Under the pieces are notes generated by a model. The model saw only the letters and a list, made by a program, of their open reading frames with translations. It was not told the origin of the DNA and ran no database searches. A DNA stretch of 64,000 nucleotides, from NCBI GenBank assembly GCA_045535935.1, contig JAZSMO010000020.1, positions 15,633 through 79,632 of the forward strand. Reading direction: 5' to 3'. Within the stretch, counting starts at the first letter, position 1. Each line of letters begins with the position of its first letter. Positions 1-8,066 of this stretch are shown here, piece after piece. The position numbers were made by a program, and so were the translations under genes. This DNA comes from SVFI01 sp045535935 (GTDB taxonomy: Bacteria; Bacillota; Clostridia; Lachnospirales; Lachnospiraceae).

Positions 1-997
1 CCTGGGTTGTGGTGTTTGTTACTGTATGGTTACTTGTTTTTACTACTTTGAAAGTGTAGTCGATGTTGGAAGGAACACCGTTAGTAAAACGATTGCCCGT
101 ATAAACGCTGAAGTATATCGTGTCCCCTTGCTTAAATCCGATTTCGGGAGAAGCGCTTGTAGTCAGTGAAAACTTAGGGCTGTTGTTTCCGCCGATAAAC
201 TTCATCATTTTGTTATCGTTGTTTGCTGAGTATGCATGTATGCCCCAACCACCGTTGATATCTGTGATTTTTTCGTCGACAGGTTTCATGTAAACAGTAT
301 AATGACCGCTTTCCGGAATGGTGAGCTTAAAGTAATCTTCATCGCCGGTCAGGGTGCCCATTCCGTATTTGTTGTCCGTGTGGATATTTCCTTTATATTC
401 TTTGCCAAGTGAAATTGAGGTGGCTGTTTCTATTGAATCATTATCTTCCTGTTCCCATTCACCCGCGATGACATTGTCAACGGTAATGGTATAAGGGACG
501 TTGGAAGGGGTGCTGGAAGCATAATCGTTCGGATGACCGGGACTGACTTCAATATACAATTTGGAGCCGACAGAGCCCGGGATGATGCAGGAAGAAGCAG
601 GAGCTTCAATGCGTGCATCTCCGCCGCCAAAGCGATAATAAAGGGTGGAAGTATCGTTCAGATAAAGGTTAACGGACCAGCCCGAATGTACTTCGCCGGT
701 TCCGAATTCGTAGTCGAAATTTACTTGTGCATAGCCGCGCTCGGTGATAGTCGTGACATACCAGTCTCTATCTTGTACTGCTGTCAGTGAACCGGAACCG
801 GTGTATGGATTCCAGATCATACCGGACACGGCCTGGTTGACTGCAATAACGTCAGCCGTCTCGGCTGTTCCGTTGTTATCTGCGTCCTCCACATCGGTTT
901 CTGCCGTGACAGGTGTGCTGCTTCCTGCAAATGCAGTCAGTGACATTGCCGCTGTCATACAAGCTGTCAAAAGTAATGTCAGTAGTTTTTTCCTCAT
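1..997 (-). CDS. Secreted protein with PPC-like beta-sandwich domains (C-terminus cut by window edge)
   Basis: The start is ATG at 997, after a clear GGAAGGAG ribosome site; the reading frame stays open to base 1, so about 332 residues are visible and the C-terminus lies outside the window. Residues 1-25 form a typical signal peptide (MRKKLL, then a hydrophobic stretch ending TAFAG). A beta-rich domain follows, then near the middle the motif WEQEDNDSIETATSI, which is characteristic of bacterial pre-peptidase C-terminal (PPC) domains. The visible end is Thr-rich, as in surface-protein linkers. It is probably an exported or wall-associated protein; no catalytic motif is visible, so the function is unknown. 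It is divergent from the radical SAM gene. Confidence 0.75.
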   Translation of the reverse strand, partial: MRKKLLTLLLTACMTAAMSLTAFAGSSTPVTAETDVEDADNNGTAETADVIAVNQAVSGMIWNPYTGSGSLTAVQDRDWYVTTITERGYAQVNFDYEFGTGEVHSGWSVNLYLNDTSTLYYRFGGGDARIEAPASSCIIPGSVGSKLYIEVSPGHPNDYASSTPSNVPYTITVDNVIAGEWEQEDNDSIETATSISLGKEYKGNIHTDNKYGMGTLTGDEDYFKLTIPESGHYTVYMKPVDEKITDINGGWGIHAYSANNDNKMMKFIGGNNSPKFSLTTSASPEIGFKQGDTIYFSVYTGNRFTNGVPSNIDYTFKVVKTSNHTVTNTTTQ

Positions 998-1037
998 AAG
1001 TGTATTCTCCTTCCCGTAAGTACATATATATGCGAAG

Positions 1038-1066
1038 ATTATACCATGAAACTCTTTTAGAAAAAA
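1038..1066 (-). promoter_or_regulatory. Probable sigma-A promoter (extended -10) of the partial secreted-protein gene
   Basis: On the minus strand TGG-TATAAT lies at 1046-1038, a perfect -10 with an extended TGn element. The -35 region is only T-rich. It sits about 40 bases upstream of the ATG at 997. Confidence 0.45.
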
Positions 1067-1098
1067 GGAAATATGGATATTTCCTTTCCGAAAAGTTA

Positions 1099-1107
1099 TG
1101 CTATAAT
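1099..1107 (+). promoter_or_regulatory. Extended -10 promoter of the radical SAM operon
   Basis: TGC-TATAAT at 1099-1107 is a perfect extended -10 element, 37 bases before the ATG at 1144. The -35 position has no good match, as is usual for extended -10 promoters. Confidence 0.55.
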
Positions 1108-1143
1108 AGAGAATAGTTAATCTTAGGAAAAAGGAGAACAGAA

Positions 1144-2208
1144 ATGTTAGATATCGGATTTTATGAAAGATTTCATGAGCTCGTTGCAGGGCTGGATGAG
1201 AATACAGAGTACACGGCAGATGAAATGTTTGCCAAACTGGAGGCGATTCGTAGCAGCGAGCCGGTTGTGTACAATATCGAGACGACCAACCGTTGCAATA
1301 TGCGTTGCAATATGTGTCCGAGAACGACGATGATGACACGTTGCAACGAGGACATCGACCGTGAGACATTTTTAAATGTAGTGGATCAGATTCGTCCGCA
1401 CACAGAGGAAGAGTGGGCCAAATGGAAAGCGTTTTGCGAGAAAACCTATGGAATTTATGAGGATGAGATGAGCGAGAACCATTTCTTCTTATATATTATT
1501 CCAAAGGTAATCCAGCTGCACGGCTACGGCGATCCGCTTCTTGATGTGCATATGGGCGAGTATGTAAAGATTCTTCACGAAAAGGGATTTTACTCTTATT
1601 TCAGCTGCAATCCGGCGAATATCAATCTTGAGAGAACTTACGAGATGCTGGACAACGGTCTTGACTACATCAAATATTCCATCGAAAGCGTGGATGATGA
1701 ACTGCATAAACAGGTGCGCGGACAGGCTTCCAACTTTACGGAAAGTTATGAGAAGATCAAGCAGGTGCTCAAATACAAAGAGGAAAAAGGACTTAACACA
1801 ACTGTCGTAATTACGATGCTTGATTTGAATCGTACACACCAGAAAGAAGATTTCGACAAACTTCTCGATGCGTTCAAGGATCTCGATGTTTATATTTACC
1901 TCAAGAGTGAGGATTGCCAGTGGTATCGAAAAGATTTCCATGGAACGAATTCTATCCACTGGTCCGAGATTTGCAAGCATCCTTGGATGACTATGACCAT
2001 CAAGTCCAACGGCGAAGCTACCATGTGTATGGAAGATTTCAATAATGAAATCGTGTTCGGTGACACCAATACACAGAGTCTCAAAGAAATCTGGGAGGGT
2101 GAACCGTACGAGAAATTCCGTTACCAGCACTTATTTGCTAAGGACAAGATCAAATGTGTCGGCGAGTGCGACATGAAACTGATGGGCGACTGCTACAAGA
2201 TTGTGTAA
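1144..2208 (+). CDS. Radical SAM protein with SPASM-like C-terminal domain
   Basis: A 354-residue protein with a canonical CxxxCxxC cluster motif (CNMRCNMCPR, residues 55-64) that binds the [4Fe-4S] cluster used to cleave S-adenosylmethionine. After the radical SAM barrel, a C-terminal block starting near residue 277 has CKHPWMTMTIKSNGEATMC and later CVGEC and GDC, a pattern of cysteines typical of SPASM/twitch domains holding auxiliary clusters. Ribosome site AAGGAGA. The next gene follows almost directly, so the two are probably cotranscribed. Members of this family modify peptides, sugars or cofactors; no small precursor peptide is visible nearby, so the substrate is unknown. A sugar-modifying role would fit the wider region but is inference. 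Confidence 0.85.
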   Translation: MLDIGFYERFHELVAGLDENTEYTADEMFAKLEAIRSSEPVVYNIETTNRCNMRCNMCPRTTMMTRCNEDIDRETFLNVVDQIRPHTEEEWAKWKAFCEKTYGIYEDEMSENHFFLYIIPKVIQLHGYGDPLLDVHMGEYVKILHEKGFYSYFSCNPANINLERTYEMLDNGLDYIKYSIESVDDELHKQVRGQASNFTESYEKIKQVLKYKEEKGLNTTVVITMLDLNRTHQKEDFDKLLDAFKDLDVYIYLKSEDCQWYRKDFHGTNSIHWSEICKHPWMTMTIKSNGEATMCMEDFNNEIVFGDTNTQSLKEIWEGEPYEKFRYQHLFAKDKIKCVGECDMKLMGDCYKIV

Positions 2209-2212
2209 AATT

Positions 2213-2941
2213 ATGGCATGTATAAAAAAGACAAAAACCCTTCGGGCATATTTGGCGAAATTTATACTCCGGCTTTCTATTTTTGCCGGAGTATTTTTGC
2301 TGTACATTATGAATAAACCATTGATGTTTGAACTGATGACCCAGCCGGTTATGATGGGGATTACGCCGCTTCACGTTCTTTGGTTTATTTTTATGTTTAT
2401 GATGATCCGTCATATTTTTCCGACGGAAACTCTTTCTATGGCATTCCGCAAGGCGGAAAAGAAAAAATACGATGAGGTGACCGACTATTCGCCGGCGGAG
2501 CTTCTGACCTTTGTGAAGGAGCAGAATGCAAGGGCATGGATTGTCATGCTTATCTGGCTTGTTTTTAATGCGGTGTTCGGCGTTCTGTATCTGTACGGAA
2601 TTATGGATGAAGCGGATCTTTTGATGCTGACCGTCTTCTATTTTTTGAGTGATTATATTTGCATTCTGTTTTTCTGCCCGTTCCAGAGCTTTATTATGAA
2701 AAACAGATGCTGTGTCAATTGCCGGATTTATGACTGGGGGCATTTCATGATGTTCACACCGATGCTGTTTATCCGCAATTTTTACAGTTGGAGTCTGTTT
2801 TTTACGGCCTGTATCGTGCTGATCAAGTGGGAAGTGATCTATGCGCGTCATCCGGAGCGGTTCTTTTACGGCTCCAATAAAAATCTTCAGTGTGCAAATT
2901 GCAAGGACAAGATTTGCCAGCTGAAGAAGGTGGTAAAGTAG
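2213..2941 (+). CDS. Multi-pass membrane protein with two paired-cysteine motifs
   Basis: The chosen start is ATG 2213, four bases after the radical SAM stop; no good ribosome site is visible, which suggests translational coupling. The 242-residue protein has about five hydrophobic segments (roughly residues 14-32, 45-63, 110-130, 135-158, 185-205). Two cysteine motifs face the C-terminal half: CCVNC after the fourth segment, followed by a YDWGH sequence, and CANCKDKIC near the C-terminus. Such motifs could bind a metal or cluster. I do not recognise the family. Coupling to a radical SAM gene suggests a partner in the same process, but this is inference. Confidence 0.7.
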   Translation: MACIKKTKTLRAYLAKFILRLSIFAGVFLLYIMNKPLMFELMTQPVMMGITPLHVLWFIFMFMMIRHIFPTETLSMAFRKAEKKKYDEVTDYSPAELLTFVKEQNARAWIVMLIWLVFNAVFGVLYLYGIMDEADLLMLTVFYFLSDYICILFFCPFQSFIMKNRCCVNCRIYDWGHFMMFTPMLFIRNFYSWSLFFTACIVLIKWEVIYARHPERFFYGSNKNLQCANCKDKICQLKKVVK

Positions 2942-2968
2942 TGTCGTTTGTTGTCTGTGTGGGGTGAG

Positions 2969-3685
2969 ATGATGAGAATAGCCGTGATTTCAGATACGCA
3001 CAATTTGCTCCGCGAGGAAGTAAAAGAGTACATAAAGGATTGCGATGCGATTCTTCATGCGGGGGATATATGCAGGCCGGATATTTATGGGGAACTTGCA
3101 TCGCTCGGAAAGCCGCTGTATGCGGTGCGGGGCAATAATGACGGGGAATGGGCGGTTGAAAAGGGGATTCCGGATTGTTTGGATATAGAGCTTGACGGAT
3201 GGCGTATTTTTATGGTGCACGACCGCCGGGATATTCCAAAGGAAGTATTGTCAGACGGCGGATATGATTTGGTCGTGTTCGGACATTCCCATAAATATGA
3301 GACGTTTTCTGTAGGGGAAACACTTTTTCTGAATCCGGGAAGCTGCGGACCGGTGCGGTTCCGCCTGCCTGTAACGATGGCGATTGTGGAGATTGGTGCT
3401 GCGGAGATGCAGGTGTCCTCCGCTTCCGTACAGAAGGTGGAACTTGGCGCAAGAACCCCATCTCTTAGCGGAGCAGATAAGGAGTTCTCTGATCGTGAAA
3501 TTTCGCCCGGCGAGATGAAAACACTGGTCACCGCTGTGGTGAAAGATATTAAGAAAAATAAAAGTGCTGTGCAGATCGCAAAAAAGCATCGGATCAGTTT
3601 GGAACTGTCTGAGCAGATTTGCAGACTTTACCTAACCCACCCGGGTGTTTCGGTGGATGGGATTTTGGGGAAGATGGGGATGTAA
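2969..3685 (+). CDS. YfcE/MJ0936-family metallophosphoesterase with C-terminal extension
   Basis: The start is ATG 2969 after GGGGTGAG (a second ATG follows directly). The N-terminal 150 residues carry all calcineurin-like phosphoesterase motifs in order: SDTHN, HAGDI, GNND and GHSH, which bind two metal ions. Family members hydrolyse phosphodiesters or phosphomonoesters; the physiological substrate is often unknown. The last 85 residues or so form an extension beyond the usual domain, ending in a helical block with KKHRISLELSEQICRLY and THPGVSVDGIL, which resembles a small DNA-binding or oligomerisation domain but is not one I can name. A terminator follows at 3721-3751. Confidence 0.8.
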   Translation: MMRIAVISDTHNLLREEVKEYIKDCDAILHAGDICRPDIYGELASLGKPLYAVRGNNDGEWAVEKGIPDCLDIELDGWRIFMVHDRRDIPKEVLSDGGYDLVVFGHSHKYETFSVGETLFLNPGSCGPVRFRLPVTMAIVEIGAAEMQVSSASVQKVELGARTPSLSGADKEFSDREISPGEMKTLVTAVVKDIKKNKSAVQIAKKHRISLELSEQICRLYLTHPGVSVDGILGKMGM

Positions 3686-3720
3686 GACCAAGTTGCGGAT
3701 GGAAATAATGTGTTTGGAAC

Positions 3721-3751
3721 AACAGGCAGGTATATTGCCTGTTTTCTTTTT
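3721..3751 (+). terminator. Rho-independent terminator of the phosphoesterase gene
   Basis: Stem AACAGGCA (3721-3728) and TGCCTGTT (3736-3743), 7-base loop, followed by a T-rich tract to 3750. Confidence 0.85.
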
Positions 3752-3783
3752 GCTCTAATTCGATAAAAGGCGGCGATAAATGC

Positions 3784-3818
3784 AAAAAGCATCGAATCAG
3801 CATGAAGCTGTTCGATGC
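3784..3818 (-). terminator. Minus-strand terminator overlapping the 3' end of the ferredoxin gene
   Basis: Read on the minus strand, GCATCGAA (3818-3811) and CAGC pair with GCTG and TTCGATGC (3796-3789) around a 5-base loop, with one bulged base, followed by a run of five T at 3788-3784. The ferredoxin stop codon (3797-3799) lies inside the stem. An outer, imperfect arm pair (3761-3773 and 3826-3837) extends the structure. Confidence 0.75.
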
Positions 3819-4012
3819 AAATTTGCCGCTTTTATCGGACATACCTTGATACATTGGTAGCAATAAACACATTTACTCTCATCGACTTGGGGATATTCAA
3901 ATCCTTCTTCGTCTTCTGTCATAGATATAGCTTTTGTCGGACAGATAGCATAACAGGCTGTACATCCACAACACTCTTCTTTTCTTCTATACAAAACAGG
4001 TATTTTTTCCAT
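3797..4012 (-). CDS. Small 2[4Fe-4S] ferredoxin, apparently the detached iron-sulfur domain of an FrhB-type protein
   Basis: ATG 4012 gives 71 residues and has AAAGGAG at a 9-base spacing; the upstream ATG at 4021 would touch the ribosome site and is less likely. Two cluster motifs are visible, CCGCTACYAICP and CVYCYQCIKVCP, each with CxxCxxC...CP. In many Firmicutes polysaccharide clusters this iron-sulfur module is the N-terminal part of a single protein whose second part is an FrhB-like domain. Here the FrhB-like part is a separate gene just upstream on the same strand (4125-5018), so the order is reversed. The two products probably act as one electron-transfer complex in sugar modification. 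Confidence 0.8.
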   Translation of the reverse strand: MEKIPVLYRRKEECCGCTACYAICPTKAISMTEDEEGFEYPQVDESKCVYCYQCIKVCPIKAANLHRTASC

Positions 4013-4124
4013 GTCACTCATCTCCTTTCATAATCGGAAATCCGAGCATCATCGCTGTTCCTTCTTTTTTGCACAAAATGTGCATTGCGCTTATGAATTT
4101 TTTCGTCTGGTTTGTTTTAAAAAA

Positions 4125-5018
4125 TTATACACCATATTTTTCTGTAATATAGCTAAATGGCTTGCTACTGAAATCGCTCCAAAACTGTTCTCGATTCAGA
4201 GGTTTTGGGTATGGAGCTTTTAAGGATTGTTGCATGCTATCTTCTATGTTAGTCTTTTTTATAATCAAGTTATCTTTCACATAATTAAGATATTCTTCAC
4301 CTTTTTCATTGTTGACTAGAACTAAAGATACTCCCTTATCATCATCAAATTCCGGTGCTGCCACCTCTATTTTCCAATAATCTGCAATTGATATATCTCC
4401 GGATCGTATAACTGATTTGTAGGGACATTCATAACAGCTTGGACGTAAAACCGTATGCCGATAAAAAAGGTTTTTAAAAATTTCGCTACTAACATATTGA
4501 CCATTATCAAATTTCAAAGTTTCTACATGGGCACGCCATCCAAAATCTTTCTTGTTTCTAAAATCTGCATCAACAATTTTCGCATTTTCTCTGCTTTCAT
4601 GCCAAAGCAAGTACTTGTTCCAGACTTTTCCGCTAGGTGCTCCGTGGCAAACGACATCCACGCATATTAGGTTAGGATACTGCTTGCCGAGAAATTGTTT
4701 CAGTCCTGCCACTTGACACGGTGTTCCTGAAAAAAGAACTTTTTTGTTTGCGTTCAGGTCTTGCTCTACATCTTTGAACGTATCTCCTAGTCTGCTCTGG
4801 ATATATTTTGAGCCTCGCATATGATCTCGTTCTGACACATTGTCTGCGCGGACATGTATAGCCTCAAACTTTTCGTTCAAAACACATCCGTAAACTACTC
4901 CATTGTCTAACAATATCTTGTCCGACAATGCAGTAAAAACCCCTCCCGATCTGGATGCTGCTACTATTGATTCATCTTTATGTTTTACCGCATATACTTT
5001 GGGTTGCTGCCAGTTCAT
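4125..5018 (-). CDS. Coenzyme F420 hydrogenase/dehydrogenase beta-subunit (FrhB) family protein, lacking the ferredoxin domain
   Basis: A 297-residue protein with both halves of the FrhB/FdhB fold. Residues 25-120 show SGGVFTALSD and FSGTPCQVAGL. The C-terminal half has VVCHGAPS and the motif CYECPYKSVIRSGDISIADY, normally seen in long-chain family members near pyruvyltransferase genes. The usual N-terminal pair of 4Fe-4S motifs is absent and is found as a separate downstream gene. Ribosome site AGGAGG. The 112-base gap to the ferredoxin gene holds no other gene. It probably transfers electrons to a flavin-linked reaction in polysaccharide building; the substrate is unknown. Confidence 0.8.
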   Translation of the reverse strand: MNWQQPKVYAVKHKDESIVAASRSGGVFTALSDKILLDNGVVYGCVLNEKFEAIHVRADNVSERDHMRGSKYIQSRLGDTFKDVEQDLNANKKVLFSGTPCQVAGLKQFLGKQYPNLICVDVVCHGAPSGKVWNKYLLWHESRENAKIVDADFRNKKDFGWRAHVETLKFDNGQYVSSEIFKNLFYRHTVLRPSCYECPYKSVIRSGDISIADYWKIEVAAPEFDDDKGVSLVLVNNEKGEEYLNYVKDNLIIKKTNIEDSMQQSLKAPYPKPLNREQFWSDFSSKPFSYITEKYGV

Positions 5019-5079
5019 TACATCATTCCTCCTTTTAGAGTAACACAGATACTCCGATTTTAAAATTATCTAAAAATGG

Positions 5080-6318
5080 TCAATCCCGCTGAAAAAGGTC
5101 TCTTGTATATACTTTGTTTTTTACATCATCCAGCACATCTTCATACCGGTTTGCAATGATGCAGTCGGACATGGTTTTAAAATTGTCCAAATTGTTTACG
5201 ACTTTGCTGCCGAAAAATGTAGATCCGTCTTCCAAAGCCGGTTCGTAAATGATGATGGCAGCGCCTTTTGCTTTAATGCGTTTCATAATTCCCTGAATAG
5301 ATGATTGTCGGAAATTGTCAGAATTTGATTTCATTGTCAGACGATAAACGCCGATAGTCACGTCTTTTTCGTATGCTGCATTGTAGGAAGTTGATTCTGT
5401 ATAATCATAATATCCTGCGATGGAAAGTATGCGATCCGCAATGAAATCTTTTCTTGTCCGGTTGGCTTCTACAATCGCAGACATCATATTTTGCGGTACA
5501 TCACTGTAGTTTGCCAAAAGCTGTTTCGTATCTTTTGGCAGACAGTATCCGCCATATCCAAAAGAAGGATTGTTGTAATGCTGGCCAATGCGCGGATCCA
5601 GACACACACCGTCAATGATTTCTTTCGTATTTAATCCCTTTGATTCTGCATAAGTATCCAGCTCGTTAAAGTAGCTGACACGAAGAGCCAGATATGTATT
5701 TGCGAAAAGCTTCACGGCTTCTGCTTCGGCCAAACCCATAATTAAGGTTTGGACATCCGGCTTTAATGAGGCGTTCTTTAAGAGAGAAGCGAATTGCTGC
5801 GCAGCTTTTGTCATTTCGACAGATTCTTTCGGGCATCCGACAATAATGCGTGACGGATATAAATTATCATAGAGTGCACGTGATTCGCGCAAAAACTCCG
5901 GACTGAACAGAATTCGATTTGTGCCGTATTTTTTGTGCAGAGATTCTGTGTATCCGACCGGAATGGTAGATTTAATCACCATGACTGCTGTTGAACCTAC
6001 ACTCAATGCAAGATCTATGACAGATTCCACCAAAGAGGTATCAAAATAGTTTTTTTGCGGATTATAGTTTGTCGGTGTAGAAATAACAATAAAATCGGCG
6101 TCTTTATAGGCGGATGCAGCATCCAACGTTGCAGTCAGATTCAACTGCCTTGTGCTGAGATATTCTTCCAATTCCCTGTCCTGAATCGGAGACATTCGGT
6201 TGTTGATTTTTTCTATTTTTTCCGGGATGACATCAACGGCGACAACTTCGTTTTGCTGCGCCAAAAGTACCGCAAGTGACATGCCGACATATCCGGTTCC
6301 TGCAATTGCAATTTTCAT
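5080..6318 (-). CDS. ugd: UDP-glucose 6-dehydrogenase
   Basis: ATG 6318 is preceded by AAAGGAG; the frame continues upstream but starts before the conserved N-terminus are unlikely. The 412-residue protein opens with the NAD-binding Rossmann motif MKIAIAGTGYVGMSLAVL and contains the active-site motif YGGYCLPKD, with the catalytic cysteine at about residue 259. It oxidises UDP-glucose to UDP-glucuronate with two NAD+. The gene is divergent from the GT2 operon and upstream of the FrhB/ferredoxin pair, consistent with nucleotide-sugar supply for a surface glycan. A UDP-ManNAc or other nucleotide-sugar dehydrogenase specificity cannot be excluded from sequence alone. Confidence 0.88.
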   Translation of the reverse strand: MKIAIAGTGYVGMSLAVLLAQQNEVVAVDVIPEKIEKINNRMSPIQDRELEEYLSTRQLNLTATLDAASAYKDADFIVISTPTNYNPQKNYFDTSLVESVIDLALSVGSTAVMVIKSTIPVGYTESLHKKYGTNRILFSPEFLRESRALYDNLYPSRIIVGCPKESVEMTKAAQQFASLLKNASLKPDVQTLIMGLAEAEAVKLFANTYLALRVSYFNELDTYAESKGLNTKEIIDGVCLDPRIGQHYNNPSFGYGGYCLPKDTKQLLANYSDVPQNMMSAIVEANRTRKDFIADRILSIAGYYDYTESTSYNAAYEKDVTIGVYRLTMKSNSDNFRQSSIQGIMKRIKAKGAAIIIYEPALEDGSTFFGSKVVNNLDNFKTMSDCIIANRYEDVLDDVKNKVYTRDLFQRD

Positions 6319-6417
6319 TGATTTGCTCCTTTGGATTACAATTCTTGTTTTTTTATTATACAACTATTTTGGGGGTAATGCTATAAATTGTTTGCGCTTT
6401 TGGGAGTTTTCCGGTGC

Positions 6418-6446
6418 TTGACAACTTTATGAAAAAAAGTCAGAAT
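6418..6446 (+). promoter_or_regulatory. Candidate sigma-A promoter for the GT2 operon
   Basis: Perfect TTGACA at 6418-6423, 17-base spacer, weak -10 CAGAAT at 6441-6446. On the other strand, TATAAT at 6360-6355 is a candidate -10 for the dehydrogenase gene, with no clear -35. Confidence 0.4.
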
Positions 6447-6500
6447 GAAGTTAAATATTTACTCGATTAATGAGGAGAAAGAGTCCGAGGAGGACCGGCT

Positions 6501-7622
6501 ATGGAAAATAAACCACTGGTGTCTATTGTGATGCCTACTTATAACAGAGGATATATTATAGAAAAAGCAATTTTGAGTGCTGTTTCCCAAACGTATGCTA
6601 ATTGGGAACTGATTATTGTTGATGATGCATCCACCGATGAGACAGAGTCAGTCGTGGCCGGAATTCGGGATGACAGAATTCGTTACGTAAAAAATGAAAT
6701 TAACCGGGGGGCTAATTTTTCCAGAAACCGAGGTTGTAGTTTGGCAAAAGGGGATTATTTGGCTTTTTTGGACAGCGATAACTATTGGGGAAAAGAAATG
6801 CTGGAAAGTCAAATGGAGCTATTGGTGCCATCTTCTGCGAAGGTAGGATTTGTATTTTGCAGAGTGCGTTTTCAACAATTTGACAAGCCGTTAGAAGAGG
6901 GAAAAGTTGTTCCAAGAGAGCAATTTGACAGTGGACAAATAAATAGGATACTTCCTTATGGAAATATGATTGATATGAATACAGTTGTAATGAAGAAAGA
7001 GGCTTTTTGCAAAGTAAACGGATTTGACGAGGAAATGCCGAGACTTCAGGACTATGAGCTGTTTCTGCGCTTGGTGCTTATGTATGATTATAAAGTGCTT
7101 TATAATCCGCAGGTGCTTGATACCAATGTGATACAGGGAAACAGTATATCTATGAATATGTCCAAATTGGAAAAGGCGGTTCTTTTGTTGCTGAAAAAAT
7201 ATGCAGCGTATTTTTCGGAAACAGCTTTGCACAGATGGATTTGGGAGTTGATTTGCGGAGTTCCAGATGAAGAAGCAAAAGAATCTGTCGTACAAAAAAT
7301 CATGGGTATAAAAGAAATTCCGGGTGAACATTTGATTAACAGACAAAAATTTGTTGAGGATTTTAAGAAAAAAAGCGGCCGAATATATGTGTATGGAATG
7401 GGCGAGCGAACCCAAAGAGCTTTGCCTTATCTCGGCGATTTTTTTGCTTATTTGGTATCTGATGGGCACAAAGGACAGGATGGGAACAAACCGATTTTTG
7501 CTTTCTCGGAAGCGGATATCGCTCCGGAGGACGGGATTATTCTTTGTCTGGATACTTTAAATCTTGCAGAAGTTATACCACTTTTGGAAAATAAGGGACA
7601 TACGAATTATATATGTTTGTAA
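6501..7622 (+). CDS. Family 2 glycosyltransferase with C-terminal Rossmann-like module
   Basis: A 373-residue protein. Residues 6-220 are a GT-A (GT2) domain: VSIVMPTYNRGYIIEKAI, VDDASTDET and the DXD-type FLDSDN metal site. The last 90 residues form a separate small domain starting RIYVYGMGER, a GxG nucleotide-binding type turn. The same kind of module occurs in several other proteins of this region (7636-8064, 9203-10087, 17631-19046, 19050-20564). Ribosome site GAGGA. It heads an operon of four genes. It probably transfers a sugar from a nucleotide donor to a surface glycan; donor and acceptor are unknown. Confidence 0.85.
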   Translation: MENKPLVSIVMPTYNRGYIIEKAILSAVSQTYANWELIIVDDASTDETESVVAGIRDDRIRYVKNEINRGANFSRNRGCSLAKGDYLAFLDSDNYWGKEMLESQMELLVPSSAKVGFVFCRVRFQQFDKPLEEGKVVPREQFDSGQINRILPYGNMIDMNTVVMKKEAFCKVNGFDEEMPRLQDYELFLRLVLMYDYKVLYNPQVLDTNVIQGNSISMNMSKLEKAVLLLLKKYAAYFSETALHRWIWELICGVPDEEAKESVVQKIMGIKEIPGEHLINRQKFVEDFKKKSGRIYVYGMGERTQRALPYLGDFFAYLVSDGHKGQDGNKPIFAFSEADIAPEDGIILCLDTLNLAEVIPLLENKGHTNYICL

Positions 7623-7635
7623 CGTGGAGAAGAAA

Positions 7636-8064
7636 ATGAAAATGGAAGAAGCATTGCGTCTCGAACGTAAGGAAAAAGACAAATTCAAACAATATTATGA
7701 GCTTATGGTGCTTTGGATGAGAAGACAGAGACAAGGTGCTTCCGTAGGGGATTATATATTGGGAAAAGGTTTTGACAGTGTAGGTATCTATGGCAAAGGG
7801 CTGCTGGGGGAGATGCTGTTTCAAGAATTGCAGGAGTGTGGGCGGTTAGAAGTTAAATGCTGTATTGACATGAATAAGAACGATTGCGGAATATTTCCTG
7901 AAGTAATCACGCCGGAGGAGATTTCAAGAGATAACGCGCCACAGGTCATTATTGTGACTCCGTTTTTGGAATATGCAAGTATACGGAACGATTTGTCCCA
8001 AAGATGTGATGCCATGATTTTATCTTTGGAAGATGTGATTTATTTTTGCGGAAAAAAGGACTGA
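7636..8064 (+). CDS. Small stand-alone Rossmann-like protein
   Basis: The start is ATG 7636 after GGAGAAG; 142 residues. A basic helical N-terminus (about 50 residues) precedes a nucleotide-binding-like domain with VGIYGKGLLGEMLF (GxGxxG). The end, ILSLEDVIYFC, closely resembles the C-terminal end of the WbsX-type protein at 19050-20564 (VLSLEDVIWEW), so the two carry the same module, once free and once fused. No catalytic motif is visible. It may bind a nucleotide sugar or serve as a docking domain for the glycosyltransferases around it. Function unknown. Confidence 0.7.
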   Translation: MKMEEALRLERKEKDKFKQYYELMVLWMRRQRQGASVGDYILGKGFDSVGIYGKGLLGEMLFQELQECGRLEVKCCIDMNKNDCGIFPEVITPEEISRDNAPQVIIVTPFLEYASIRNDLSQRCDAMILSLEDVIYFCGKKD

Positions 8065-8066
8065 GG

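Noticed and set aside
1489..2130. A 213-codon minus-strand frame within the radical SAM gene
   Set aside because: Antisense to a clear gene with intact motifs; no own signals.
3783..3838. A sequence near 3783 that resembles the coding stretch KKHRIS in the phosphoesterase C-terminus, as if duplicated
   Set aside because: The similarity covers about 20 bases and the region is explained by the minus-strand terminator hairpin and the end of the ferredoxin gene; chance is more likely.
4070..4084. Palindrome TGCACA-AAA-TGTGCA between FrhB-like and ferredoxin genes
   Set aside because: Lies inside an operon gap without a promoter; too short to call an operator or terminator.
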